Part shown: piece by piece, positions 1 to 7,821 of the stretch
Layout: each line of letters begins with the position of its first letter
Position numbering within the stretch: position 1 is the first letter of the stretch
NCBI RefSeq assembly: GCF_000744705.1
Contig: NZ_JQML01000001.1
Span: forward strand, 620,001 to 684,000
Length of the DNA stretch: 64,000 bases
Origin: Streptacidiphilus albus JL83
Lineage (GTDB): Bacteria > Actinomycetota > Actinomycetes > Streptomycetales > Streptomycetaceae
Reading direction: 5' to 3'
Notes under the pieces: generated by a model
What the model was told of the DNA's origin: nothing
The model's database searches: none
The model's input: only the letters and a program-made list of their open reading frames with translations
Made by a program: the position numbers and the translations under genes

Positions 1-134
1 ACGGGATCTGATGCTATGGCAGCCAAATCCAATATGCTATGTCACACCTCATTGCTCTTGTCATGGCGCGGTGAGACGGTGCCTCTCACGCCTCAGCACC
101 ACTCCGAGGCGCATCCGTCCATGAAGGAGTAGGG
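1..134 (+). promoter_or_regulatory. Upstream region of the collagenase gene
   Basis: Non-coding and visibly less GC-rich than the rest of the window over its first 60 bases. It holds an 8-bp direct repeat ATGCTATG at 11-18 and 34-41 and ends in a Shine-Dalgarno AAGGAG at 124-129. A promoter is likely here, but I cannot place a -35/-10 pair with confidence. Confidence 0.3.
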
Positions 135-2735
135 ATGCGTCAGCGCTCCCCCATGCCCAGAACCAGGTCCGGGTCCCTGCCCAGGTTCCTGTCCGCCGTT
201 GCCGCAGGCGCCGCACTCGCGGCCCTGGTCGCCACGCCCGCCATCGCGGCCCCCTCACCCCAGGCCCGCGCCGCCACCACCGTGGACGGCGTGCACACCT
301 CCGCCCCGACCCCCCTGCGCTCGCTGCCACCCACCGGCGCCGGATTCGGCGCCGGCACCCAGGCCGCGCTGCAGGCGCACCCGCTCCCCGCCGCCCAACT
401 CTCCCCGCACAGCCCACCCGCGCCGACCACCCCCGCACGGAACTACGGCGTCCACCCCGACTCCCCCGCACACCGGTCAAGCGGACACGCCATCAGCCCG
501 GCCGCTGCCTCCTGCACCCCGGCCGACTTCGGCAGCCGCAGCGGCTCCGCCCTCGTCTCCTTCGTCGAGGCGTCCACCACCGACTGCGTCAACACCCTCT
601 TCAGCCTGGACAACGCCGACGCCAACAGCGTCTTCCGCGAAGCCCAGATGGTCACCGTCGCCAACGCCTTCACCAGCATGTCCGCCGGCTACACCGGCGA
701 CGACTCCACCGGCATCTGGCAGTTGGTGCTGTTCCTGCGCGCCGGCTACTACATCCAGTACAACGACCCCACCGACGTCGGCAGTTACGACGCCACCCTG
801 ACCACCGCCGTCGAGAGCGGCATCGACGCCTTCACCGGGAGCCCGCACTTCACCGACGTCACCGACGCCAACGGCGAGATCGCAGGCGACGTGGTCATCC
901 TCACCGACAGCGCCAACCTGCAGGCCCGCTACCTCAACCTCTACCAGCAGATCCTGAACGGCTACCAGAGCTCCTACGACTCCTCCTACTACATGGTGAA
1001 CTTCGTCAACGACGTCTTCACCCCGCTCTTCCGCGGCCACCAGAACGACGACTTCGTCAACGCGGTCACCGCCGACCCGAGCATCATCACCACCCTGGAC
1101 GACTTCGCGCTGAACCACGTCGCCCTGCTGGGCACCGACAACTCGTTCCTGGACTCCAACGCCGGAACGGAGTTGGCCCGCTTCGTGGAGCACCCCGCCC
1201 TGCAGGCCATGGTGCGCCCGCTGATGCTGGGCCTGCTGCAGGCCTCCTCCATCACCGGCCCGACCGCCCCGCTGTGGGTGGGCGTGGCCAACCTGGCGGA
1301 CAGCGACGACCAGGCCGACTGCTCCTACTACGGCGTCTGCGACCTGGTCACCCAACTCACCAAGGCCGCCCTGCCGGTCAGCTACACCTGCGACGCCACC
1401 CACTCCATCCTCGCCGAGGCGCTCACCCCGGCCGACCTCAGCGCGGTCTGCGCCAGCCTGCAGGGCCAGGACCCGTACTTCCACAGCCTGGTGAAGGACA
1501 ACGGCCCGATACCCGGCCAGTACGAGTCCAGCGACCAGATGGTCGTGTTCGCCAGCTCAGCCGACTACGAGACCTACGCCGGAGCGATCTACGGCGTGGA
1601 CACCGACAACGGCGGCATCACCCTCACCGGTGACCCGACCGACCCCAGTAACCAGCCGATGTCGCTGACGTACCAGGAGCCCACGGACAACGGCTTCACC
1701 GCTCGGATCTGGAACCTCAACCACGAGTACACCCACGCCCTCGACGGCCGCTACGACATGCTGGGCGACTTCACCGCGGAGACCACCGTCCCCGACGTCT
1801 GGTGGATCGAGGGACTGGCAGAGTACGTCTCCTACAGCTATCGCAACGTCACCGACACCGAGGCGGTCACCGAGGCGGCGAACCACACCTACGCCCTGAG
1901 CACCATCTTCCAGAACACCTACGACAACAGCGACGAGACCCGCACCTACCCCTGGGGCTACCTCGCCGTGCGCTACATGTTCGAGAAGCACCCGTCGGTG
2001 ATCGCGGCCATGCTCGCCGACTTCCGGGTCGGCAACTACACCGGCGGCTACGCGGTCTACAACTCGATCGGCACCGCCTACGACGCCGACTTCAACACCT
2101 GGCTCGACGCCTGCGCCGCCGGCGCCTGCAACGCCACCGGCACGCCGACCGGGACGCCGACGGCCGCCTTCAGCGCGACCGTCTCCGGTCTGACGGTCCA
2201 ACTCACCGACCAGTCCACCGAATCCGGCAGCGGCAGCATCACCGCCCGGGCCTGGAACTTCGGCGACGGCACCACCTCCACCGCGGCCGACCCCAGCAAG
2301 ACCTACACCTCCCCCGGCACCTACACCGTCAGCCTGACCGTCACCGACAGTAATGGTCAGACCTCCAGCACCAGCCAGTCCGTCACCGTGACCGGCAGCA
2401 GCACCACACCGTGCACCGACCCCGACACCCAGGTGATGGGCCAGAACTGCTCCCGCACCGGCCAGTCCGAGACCGTCGGCAATCTCGACTACCTGTACCT
2501 CTACCTCCCGGCCGGCACCTCGACCCTGCGCATCACCACGACCGGCGGCACCGGCAACGCCTACCTCTACTACGACCCGACCGTCTGGGCCACCAGCACC
2601 ACCCACACGGCTGCCTCCACCAAGAGCGGCAACGTGCAGAGCATCACGGTCACCAACACCACGGCCGGCTACCGCTACATCAGCCTGTATGCCCACACCG
2701 CCTTCAGCGGAGTGACAGTGACCACGCAGTACTGA
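135..2735 (+). CDS. Secreted M9-family collagenase with PKD and PPC-like domains
   Basis: Extracellular zinc metalloprotease that should cleave collagen or gelatin-like substrates. ATG 135 follows AAGGAG at 124-129. Residues 1-39 are an Arg-containing start plus an Ala-rich hydrophobic core ending AIAAP, a Sec signal peptide; a Pro/Ala-rich stretch follows to about residue 120. The zinc site HEYTH lies at residues 530-534, followed by ALDGR; the third ligand is probably Glu563 in GLAEYVSY, a gap typical of M9 gluzincins. After the catalytic part come a PKD domain (about 676-753, with FGDGT) and a C-terminal PPC-like beta domain (about 757-866), the usual ColA/ColH order. The 866-residue length is normal for the family. 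It is monocistronic and followed by a strong hairpin. Family assignment is firm; true substrate is inferred. Confidence 0.92.
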   Translation: MRQRSPMPRTRSGSLPRFLSAVAAGAALAALVATPAIAAPSPQARAATTVDGVHTSAPTPLRSLPPTGAGFGAGTQAALQAHPLPAAQLSPHSPPAPTTPARNYGVHPDSPAHRSSGHAISPAAASCTPADFGSRSGSALVSFVEASTTDCVNTLFSLDNADANSVFREAQMVTVANAFTSMSAGYTGDDSTGIWQLVLFLRAGYYIQYNDPTDVGSYDATLTTAVESGIDAFTGSPHFTDVTDANGEIAGDVVILTDSANLQARYLNLYQQILNGYQSSYDSSYYMVNFVNDVFTPLFRGHQNDDFVNAVTADPSIITTLDDFALNHVALLGTDNSFLDSNAGTELARFVEHPALQAMVRPLMLGLLQASSITGPTAPLWVGVANLADSDDQADCSYYGVCDLVTQLTKAALPVSYTCDATHSILAEALTPADLSAVCASLQGQDPYFHSLVKDNGPIPGQYESSDQMVVFASSADYETYAGAIYGVDTDNGGITLTGDPTDPSNQPMSLTYQEPTDNGFTARIWNLNHEYTHALDGRYDMLGDFTAETTVPDVWWIEGLAEYVSYSYRNVTDTEAVTEAANHTYALSTIFQNTYDNSDETRTYPWGYLAVRYMFEKHPSVIAAMLADFRVGNYTGGYAVYNSIGTAYDADFNTWLDACAAGACNATGTPTGTPTAAFSATVSGLTVQLTDQSTESGSGSITARAWNFGDGTTSTAADPSKTYTSPGTYTVSLTVTDSNGQTSSTSQSVTVTGSSTTPCTDPDTQVMGQNCSRTGQSETVGNLDYLYLYLPAGTSTLRITTTGGTGNAYLYYDPTVWATSTTHTAASTKSGNVQSITVTNTTAGYRYISLYAHTAFSGVTVTTQY

Positions 2736-2758
2736 CACTCCCGGCAGGGCGCGGAATC

Positions 2759-2803
2759 CCGGCCACGGTCCAGGTCACCACCCCAGACCCGGACCGTGGC
2801 CGG
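2759..2803. terminator. Rho-independent-type hairpin after the collagenase gene
   Basis: Perfect 13-bp inverted repeat CCGGCCACGGTCC (2759-2771) / GGACCGTGGCCGG (2791-2803) with a 19-nt loop, 24 nt past the collagenase stop. There is no T tract, as is common for actinomycete terminators. Confidence 0.65.
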
Positions 2804-2834
2804 AGCCGTGTCACACCCGCAGGGCGGACCTCGC

Positions 2835-2972
2835 CACGATCTGCAGGTGTTGCCCGTGAAGCTGCCCGGCCTGACCGCGATGAGCCCCGACGCCCCGAAG
2901 CTCCTCAGTGACCTGGACGCGATCCGGGCGGACTGGGAGACGGCGACCGGGCGGATCGCCGCCCAGTTGTGA
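2835..2972 (+). pseudogene. Possible 3' remnant of an unknown gene in a 487-bp gap
   Basis: The gap between the collagenase and the acyl-CoA dehydrogenase gene (2736-3222) holds the hairpin above and little else. In this frame 45 codons before the TGA at 2970 read like a natural protein tail (LPVKLPGLTAM, then LLSDLDAIRADW and TGRIAAQL), but no start with a Shine-Dalgarno site is visible upstream. It is either a decayed gene end or a very small protein starting at ATG 2880. I recognise no family. From 2973 to 3222 nothing convincing is seen on either strand. Confidence 0.25.
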
Positions 2973-3222
2973 GATCCGACCGGCCGATCCGTGACCTGCC
3001 TGGCGCGCTCATCGGGAACAGCGTGAAGCCGATCCCGAGATGCCCTCGGTCAGCCTCGTCCGTGGGGCAGGATGGGGTGCCCTGGGTCCGCTCTTCCTCA
3101 AGGTTGCCGATGCTGTCGTTGGCCACGAACGTCGACAGCAGCAAAAAGGGCCGTGGGTGACGCCCCTCGTGACCGGCTCAGACGCACGGGTCGTACACGG
3201 TGTGACCTGCAGGGCAGTTCCC

Positions 3223-4359
3223 CTACTTGAGGCCGCGTGAGATGACCAGGCGCTGTATCTGGTTGGTGCCCTCGAAGATCTGCATGATCTTCGCCTCGCG
3301 CATGTAGCGCTCCACCGGGAAGTCGGTGGTGTAGCCGTAGCCGCCGAGTACCTGGACGGCGTCGGTGGTGACCTTCATCGCGGCGTCCGTGGCCACCAGC
3401 TTGGCGATGCTGGCCTGCTGGCCGAAGGGCCGGCCCGCGTCCCGGCGGCGGGCCGCGTCGAGGTAGGTCGCGCGGGCGGAGCCCACCGCCGCGGCCATGT
3501 CGGCGAGCAGGAAGCCCAGGCCCTGGTGGTCGACGAGCTTGCGGCCGAAGGTCGTCCGCTCGTTGGCGTACTCGACGGCCGCGTCGAGAGCGGCCTGGGC
3601 GAGCCCGGTGGCGCAGGCGGCGATCCCGAGCCGGCCGCTGTCCAGGGCGCTGAAGGCGATCTGGAGTCCCTGGCCCTCCTCGCCGATCAGCCGGTCGGCG
3701 TCGAGCACCGCGCCGTCCCAGGCGGCGGAGGTGGTGGGCACGGCCCGCAGCCCCATCTTCCGCTCGGGCTTGCCGAAGGACAGGCCTTCGGTGGCGCCGG
3801 GAGCGTAGAAGCAGGAGACGCCGCGGCTGCCGGGCCCGGTCCGGGCGAAGAGGCTGTAGAAGTCGGCCTTGCCGCCGTGGGTGATCCACGCCTTGTTCCC
3901 GGTGATCCGGTAACCGGCGTCCACCCGCTCCGCCTTGCAGGACAGCGCGGCCGCGTCGGAGCCGGCCTGCGGTTCGGACAGGCTGTACCCGCCGACCATC
4001 CGGCCGGCCAGCATGTCCGGCAGCCAGCGCGACTGCTGCTCCTCCGTGCCGAAGGCGTACAGCGGGTAGCAGGCCATGGTGTGGACGCTGGTGGCCACGG
4101 CGACGGCTGCCCAGCGGGCCGCGATCTCCTCCAGCACCTGCAGGTAGACCTCGTACGGCTGGCCCCCGCCGCCGAACTCCTCCGGGTACGCCAGCCCCAG
4201 CAGGTCGGCCTTGCCGAGGATGGCGAACAGGCCCTCGGGGTACGACTCGGCCTCCTCGTGCTGCTCGACCCGGGAGCCGAGCTCCCGGTCGGCGAGGTCG
4301 CGGGTCAGCGCTATCAGGTCCTCTGCCTCCTGGGTGGGCAGCAGGCGGTCGACGGCCAT
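3223..4359 (-). CDS. Acyl-CoA dehydrogenase (FadE-type)
   Basis: FAD-dependent dehydrogenase that would introduce the trans-2 double bond of acyl-CoA in beta-oxidation or branched-chain acid breakdown. The 378-residue length fits the short/medium-chain family. Visible hallmarks are GGYSLSEPQAGSD (FAD and substrate contact), ITGNKAWITHGG, the helix YANERTTFGRKL, VLGGYGY, and the C-terminal IFEGTNQIQR with the catalytic-base Glu of short/medium-chain enzymes. ATG 4359 is chosen because longer in-frame reading runs through the divergent TetR gene and the operator between them. It is divergently transcribed from that TetR regulator, which most likely represses it in response to an acyl-CoA or fatty acid. 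Substrate chain length cannot be told from sequence. Confidence 0.92.
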   Translation of the reverse strand: MAVDRLLPTQEAEDLIALTRDLADRELGSRVEQHEEAESYPEGLFAILGKADLLGLAYPEEFGGGGQPYEVYLQVLEEIAARWAAVAVATSVHTMACYPLYAFGTEEQQSRWLPDMLAGRMVGGYSLSEPQAGSDAAALSCKAERVDAGYRITGNKAWITHGGKADFYSLFARTGPGSRGVSCFYAPGATEGLSFGKPERKMGLRAVPTTSAAWDGAVLDADRLIGEEGQGLQIAFSALDSGRLGIAACATGLAQAALDAAVEYANERTTFGRKLVDHQGLGFLLADMAAAVGSARATYLDAARRRDAGRPFGQQASIAKLVATDAAMKVTTDAVQVLGGYGYTTDFPVERYMREAKIMQIFEGTNQIQRLVISRGLK

Positions 4360-4371
4360 GACGGCTCCAAA

Positions 4372-4399
4372 CGGTACTAAGTCAGGTACTCCAGTACCG
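4372..4399. promoter_or_regulatory. Likely TetR operator in the fadE-tetR divergent promoter
   Basis: Nested symmetric elements: inner palindrome GGTACT-CC-AGTACC at 4385-4398, and outer arms CGGTACT (4372-4378) and AGTACCG (4393-4399), with a direct repeat of GGTACT at 4373 and 4385. It lies 13 nt upstream of the dehydrogenase ATG and 40 nt upstream of the TetR start, right for an autoregulated operator. Confidence 0.65.
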
Positions 4400-4438
4400 C
4401 ATAGGGTAGCGCAGAGAGGCAAGGGCAATAATGGGCGA

Positions 4439-5041
4439 GTGATCGCTACCCCAGCTCCCGACAGCCCGAAGATGACGGGGCGTGGCGCAGCCCGCCGGTC
4501 CGAACTGTTCGAGGAGCTGGTGGCCCTCCTGGTGGACGACGGCTTCGCCCAGCTGACCATGGACGATCTCGCCGCGCGGCTGCACTGCTCCAAGCGCACC
4601 CTGTACGGGCTCGCCGGCAGCAAGGAGCAGCTCGTCCGGGCAGCCGTGGTGCACTTCTTCCGGCGCGCGACCACCCGGGTCGAGGCCGCGCTGACGGCCG
4701 AGACCGAGCCGACCGCGCGGCTGGCCGCCTATCTCCGGGCGGTCGCCGCGGAGCTCGCACCGGTGTCACCGCAGTTCTTCGACGACGTGGCCGCCTTCGA
4801 ACCGGCGGCCGAGGTCTACGAACGGAACACCCGTGCGGCGGCGGACCGGGTGCAGCAGCTGATCAACGAGGGCGTGGCGGCGGGCGGCTTCCGCAAGGTG
4901 CACGTCGCCTTCGCGGCGGACGTCATCACCTCGGTGATGGTGCGGATCCAGCAGCGCCAGGTGGCGGCGACCACCGGCCTGGCCGACGCCGAGGCCTACG
5001 AGCACCTCGCCGAGCTGCTGCTGCACGGCCTGGCCCACTGA
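4439..5041 (+). CDS. TetR/AcrR family transcriptional regulator
   Basis: DNA-binding repressor of about 200 residues. The N-terminal TetR helix-turn-helix spans roughly residues 15-60 with the core MDDLAARLHCSKRTLYGLAGSKEQL; the rest is the all-helical ligand and dimerisation domain (HVAFAADVITSVMV near the end). GTG 4439 is used as the start; ATG 4472 eleven codons later is the alternative, and neither has a strong Shine-Dalgarno site. The gene is divergent from the acyl-CoA dehydrogenase with a palindromic operator in the 79-nt gap, the layout of FadR-like TetR proteins that sense acyl-CoA. Ligand and target are inferred from context only. Confidence 0.88.
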   Translation: MIATPAPDSPKMTGRGAARRSELFEELVALLVDDGFAQLTMDDLAARLHCSKRTLYGLAGSKEQLVRAAVVHFFRRATTRVEAALTAETEPTARLAAYLRAVAAELAPVSPQFFDDVAAFEPAAEVYERNTRAAADRVQQLINEGVAAGGFRKVHVAFAADVITSVMVRIQQRQVAATTGLADAEAYEHLAELLLHGLAH

Positions 5042-5102
5042 GACCGGGGCCGCGCGCCTCCCTGGTCCCGCGTCGGGGACCGGGGCCGCGCGCCGGGTCG
5101 GC
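5042..5102. terminator. Convergent-gene terminator region with a 17-bp direct repeat
   Basis: The whole 61-nt gap between the convergent TetR and LysR genes. It contains GACCGGGGCCGCGCGCC twice (5042-5058 and 5078-5094) and a short hairpin GGTCCC (5064-5069) / GGGACC (5076-5081) that could terminate both transcripts. Confidence 0.45.
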
Positions 5103-6041
5103 TCAGCGCGCCCAGTCGGGGACCCAGACGTCGTCGCCGGCCGTCGCCCGGTACCCGGCCCGGAGGAAGTCGAGGAAGTCGGCGAGGACGGGGTGCGGGT
5201 TGTCCGCCCGCCAGACCACGGAGAGCGGGTAGACCGGGGTCGGGTCGACGACGGGGATCCGGCGGAGGTCGTAGCGCTCCGGCCACAGGTAGCGCGAGCC
5301 CTCGCCGACGAAGGTGGCGAGCCGGGCCGAGCCGGCGATCTCCTCGAGCAGCGCCTCGGCGCCGAAGCTCGGCCCGATCGTGTCGATGGTGAGTCCGAAC
5401 GCCTCGGCCAGGTCGCGGTAGTAGCCGAGCGGCTCCGCGGGCATGCCGGGCATCCAGATGGGGTGGTCGGCGAGCTCGGCCGGCGACACGGACTTGGCGT
5501 TGGCCAACGGGTGCTGCGATCCGACCAGCACCTCGTGCCGGTCGTCGATGACCCGCGCCGCCCGAAGCCCGCTCGGGACCTCCCGGGCCGTGTCCCGGAG
5601 CGACCGAAAGGTGGCGTCGATGGTGCCGGCGGCGACCTCGGCCAGCGCCGACTCCGCCTCGGCGTAGGTCAGGGTGACGACGTCGAGCTCGATCTCCGGG
5701 CGTTGCTGGTAGAAGGCGTGGAGCAGGTTGGAGGGCGCGATCCTGCGGCTGACGACGTCGATCCGCAGGGCTCTGCGTCCCGGAGTCACGGCAGCCCTGG
5801 CGCGTTCGGCGGCGCGGAGGAGTTCGCGGGCGTGCGGCAGCAGCGCCTGCCCGTCGATGGTGAGCCGGACGCCCCTGGCGGTCCGGGTGAACAGGCGCAC
5901 GCCGAGCTCCCGCTCCAGGGTGGCCACCCGCTTCGAGACGGCCTGCTGGGTCACCCCCAGATCGTCGGCGGCGGCCTGGAACTGACCGCCCTCGGCAACG
6001 GCGACGAAGGTGCCCACGGCATCGAGATCCACGTCGCCCAT
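5103..6041 (-). CDS. LysR-type transcriptional regulator
   Basis: LTTR of 312 residues. The N-terminal winged helix (about 1-60) has the signature AADDLGVTQQAVSKRVATLERELGVRLFTR split over the recognition helix, and the remainder is a two-lobed periplasmic-binding-like effector domain (IDVVSRRIAPSNLLHAF begins the first lobe). ATG 6041 is preferred over GTG 6050, which would start inside the upstream palindrome; no clear Shine-Dalgarno site is seen, so the message may be leaderless. It is divergent from an MFS exporter gene with a perfect palindrome between them, so it probably regulates both itself and that transporter. The inducer is unknown. Confidence 0.9.
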   Translation of the reverse strand: MGDVDLDAVGTFVAVAEGGQFQAAADDLGVTQQAVSKRVATLERELGVRLFTRTARGVRLTIDGQALLPHARELLRAAERARAAVTPGRRALRIDVVSRRIAPSNLLHAFYQQRPEIELDVVTLTYAEAESALAEVAAGTIDATFRSLRDTAREVPSGLRAARVIDDRHEVLVGSQHPLANAKSVSPAELADHPIWMPGMPAEPLGYYRDLAEAFGLTIDTIGPSFGAEALLEEIAGSARLATFVGEGSRYLWPERYDLRRIPVVDPTPVYPLSVVWRADNPHPVLADFLDFLRAGYRATAGDDVWVPDWAR

Positions 6042-6050
6042 CCTAGTCAC

Positions 6051-6065
6051 ACAACCAGTGGTTGT
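6051..6065. promoter_or_regulatory. Perfect palindrome, probable LysR binding site
   Basis: ACAACCA-G-TGGTTGT, 7-bp arms around one base, nine bases upstream of the LysR ATG and about 100 nt upstream of the MFS start. It fits the T-N11-A rule for LTTR boxes when read across the centre. Confidence 0.65.
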
Positions 6066-6167
6066 ATTTTCTCGGCGCGGCGGTTGTTTGCTCCGCCGGT
6101 CAGGTCCTTGCTTTGCTGTCGTCGGTCGGCGTGCGGTGGTGCAGGGCGAGAGGGCGGGGCAGGCGAC

Positions 6168-7412
6168 ATGATGGGTCGACGGTCGTTGGGGCGGCAGTTC
6201 GGCTGGCTCTGGACGGCGTACGCGGTCAGCTCGTACGGCACCTGGCTCGCCTTCGACGCGTTCTCACTGGTCGCGATCCTGGTACTGCATGCCGGGGCGA
6301 TCGAGGTGTCGGTGCTGTCGGCCGCCGGGCTGGCGGTGGGCGCGGTGGTGGCGGTGCCGCTCGGGCCCTGGGTGGAGTTCCGCCGGAAGCGGCCGGTGAT
6401 GGTCGCCATGGACCTGGTCCGGTTCGTGGCACTGATGAGCGTCCCGGCGGCGTTCGTCCTCGGCCGGCTCAGCTTCGCCCAACTCCTGGTGGTATCGGTC
6501 CTCGTCGCCGCCGCCGACATCACCTTCACCGCAGCCAGTGGCGCGTGCCTCAAATCGCTGGTGCGCCCGGAGGACATGCTCGTCGCGAGCGGCCGGTTCG
6601 AGTCCACCACCTGGAGCGCCGCGATGGTCGGGCCGCCGCTCGGCGGCATCGCGGTCGGGGTCTTCGGCCCGGTGGTCACGGTGACGGCCGACGCGGTCAG
6701 CTACCTGTTCTCGGCGCTCGGCATCCGCGCGATCGGCGGCAGCGAGCCGCAGCCCGAGCGTTCCGACAGGCCACGGCTGCGGGCCGGCGACCTGTTCGAA
6801 GGGTGGCGGTACATCCTGTCCCACTCCTCGCTGCGCCCGCTGTTCTTCAACGTGATCCTGGTCAACGGCCTGATCATGGCGACCGCGCCCCTGCTCGCCG
6901 TCCTGATGCTCGGCCGCCTCGGCTTCGCCCCCTGGCAGTACGGCCTCGCCTTCGCGGTCCCCTGCGTCGGCGGTCTGATCGGCTCACGGCTGGCCCCTCG
7001 CCTCGTCACCCGGTACGGACGGCAGAAGGTGCTGTTCACCAGCGGAGGCCTGCGCGGCTGCTGGTCGCTCGGGCTGGCCTTCGTCGGCCCCGGCGCCGCC
7101 GGGCTGGTGCTGGTCATGGCCGTCGAGCTCGGGCTCATCGCCTGCTGCAGCGTGTTCAACCCGGTGCTCGCCGCCTACCGGCTCAACCAGCTCCCGGCCG
7201 ACCGGATCACCCGCGCCCTGTCCGCGTGGTCGGTCACCACCAAGGCCGGCACGGCGGCGATGACCGCCCTGTGGGGCCTGCTGGCCGGCCTCACCGGCCC
7301 CCGGACCGCGATCGCGATCGCCGGCCTGCTCATCCTGGCCACCCCGGTGCTGCTCCCCCGCCGCGACCGGGCAGCCGCGCCCGAGCCGGAACCGGCCCTG
7401 AACCGGGCGTGA
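6168..7412 (+). CDS. MFS transporter (MFS_3 / EntS-like exporter)
   Basis: Inner-membrane major facilitator of 414 residues with about 12 predicted membrane helices. It opens with LGRQFGWLWTAYAVSSYGTW, and the loop after helix 2 carries FRRKRPVMVAMDL, the MFS motif-A position in the group of small-molecule and siderophore exporters. Central hydrophilic loop (about residues 190-215) is followed by the second six-helix half; the C-terminus is a short Ala/Pro/Glu tail. ATG 6168 is used; ATG 6171 follows directly and the AG-rich stretch near 6148-6154 is the likely ribosome site. It is divergent from the LysR gene that probably controls it. Export of a toxic or secondary metabolite is the best guess; cargo is unknown. 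Confidence 0.88.
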   Translation: MMGRRSLGRQFGWLWTAYAVSSYGTWLAFDAFSLVAILVLHAGAIEVSVLSAAGLAVGAVVAVPLGPWVEFRRKRPVMVAMDLVRFVALMSVPAAFVLGRLSFAQLLVVSVLVAAADITFTAASGACLKSLVRPEDMLVASGRFESTTWSAAMVGPPLGGIAVGVFGPVVTVTADAVSYLFSALGIRAIGGSEPQPERSDRPRLRAGDLFEGWRYILSHSSLRPLFFNVILVNGLIMATAPLLAVLMLGRLGFAPWQYGLAFAVPCVGGLIGSRLAPRLVTRYGRQKVLFTSGGLRGCWSLGLAFVGPGAAGLVLVMAVELGLIACCSVFNPVLAAYRLNQLPADRITRALSAWSVTTKAGTAAMTALWGLLAGLTGPRTAIAIAGLLILATPVLLPRRDRAAAPEPEPALNRA

Positions 7413-7506
7413 GCCGCCAGGGCGGTCGCGGTCACCGTCGGTCCTCCGCCGATGGATGAGTCCGCCCTCCACCGGTAGACAAGTAGACAAATATCCAGGC
7501 GGGCGG

Positions 7507-7821
7507 TCAGCCGGTGGCGTGGTGGGCCCGGTGGGCGGCGACGCGGACGCGGGTGGCGCAGCGTGGGGTGCAGAAGCGCTGCGGGCTGCGGCGGCCGGTG
7601 TCGACGAAGAAGTGGTCGCAGTCCGCAGCGGCGCAGCGGCCCCAGGCGCAGAGCGGGCCGCCATGGCGCTGCAGCAGCGCCTGGAGGACGGCAGCACCGG
7701 CCTCCGGGTCGTCCTGGACGGTGTTCGCCAGTTCGACGTCCTGCGGCGGGTCCGCTCCGCCCAGCGTGGGCGGCCCGCCGATGCGTGATCGATGGGCCGC
7801 CCTCGGGGACTGCGGCGGGGA
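7507..7821 (-). pseudogene. Remnant of a CGNR/ABATE zinc-finger regulator
   Basis: Open frame of 104 codons ending at TGA 7507-7509 with no ATG, GTG or TTG start. Its last 60 residues are the C-terminal zinc finger of CGNR proteins: CAAADCDHFFVDTGRR, then RFCTPRCATRVRVAAHRA, giving the C-x4-C...C-x3-C ligands; the eponymous CGNR is changed to CATR. Just upstream is DVELANTV, which resembles the start of the ABATE domain (normally over 100 residues before the finger), so most of the middle seems deleted. Intact relatives are stress-linked regulators of about 190 residues. This one cannot be translated as a normal protein. Confidence 0.6.
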
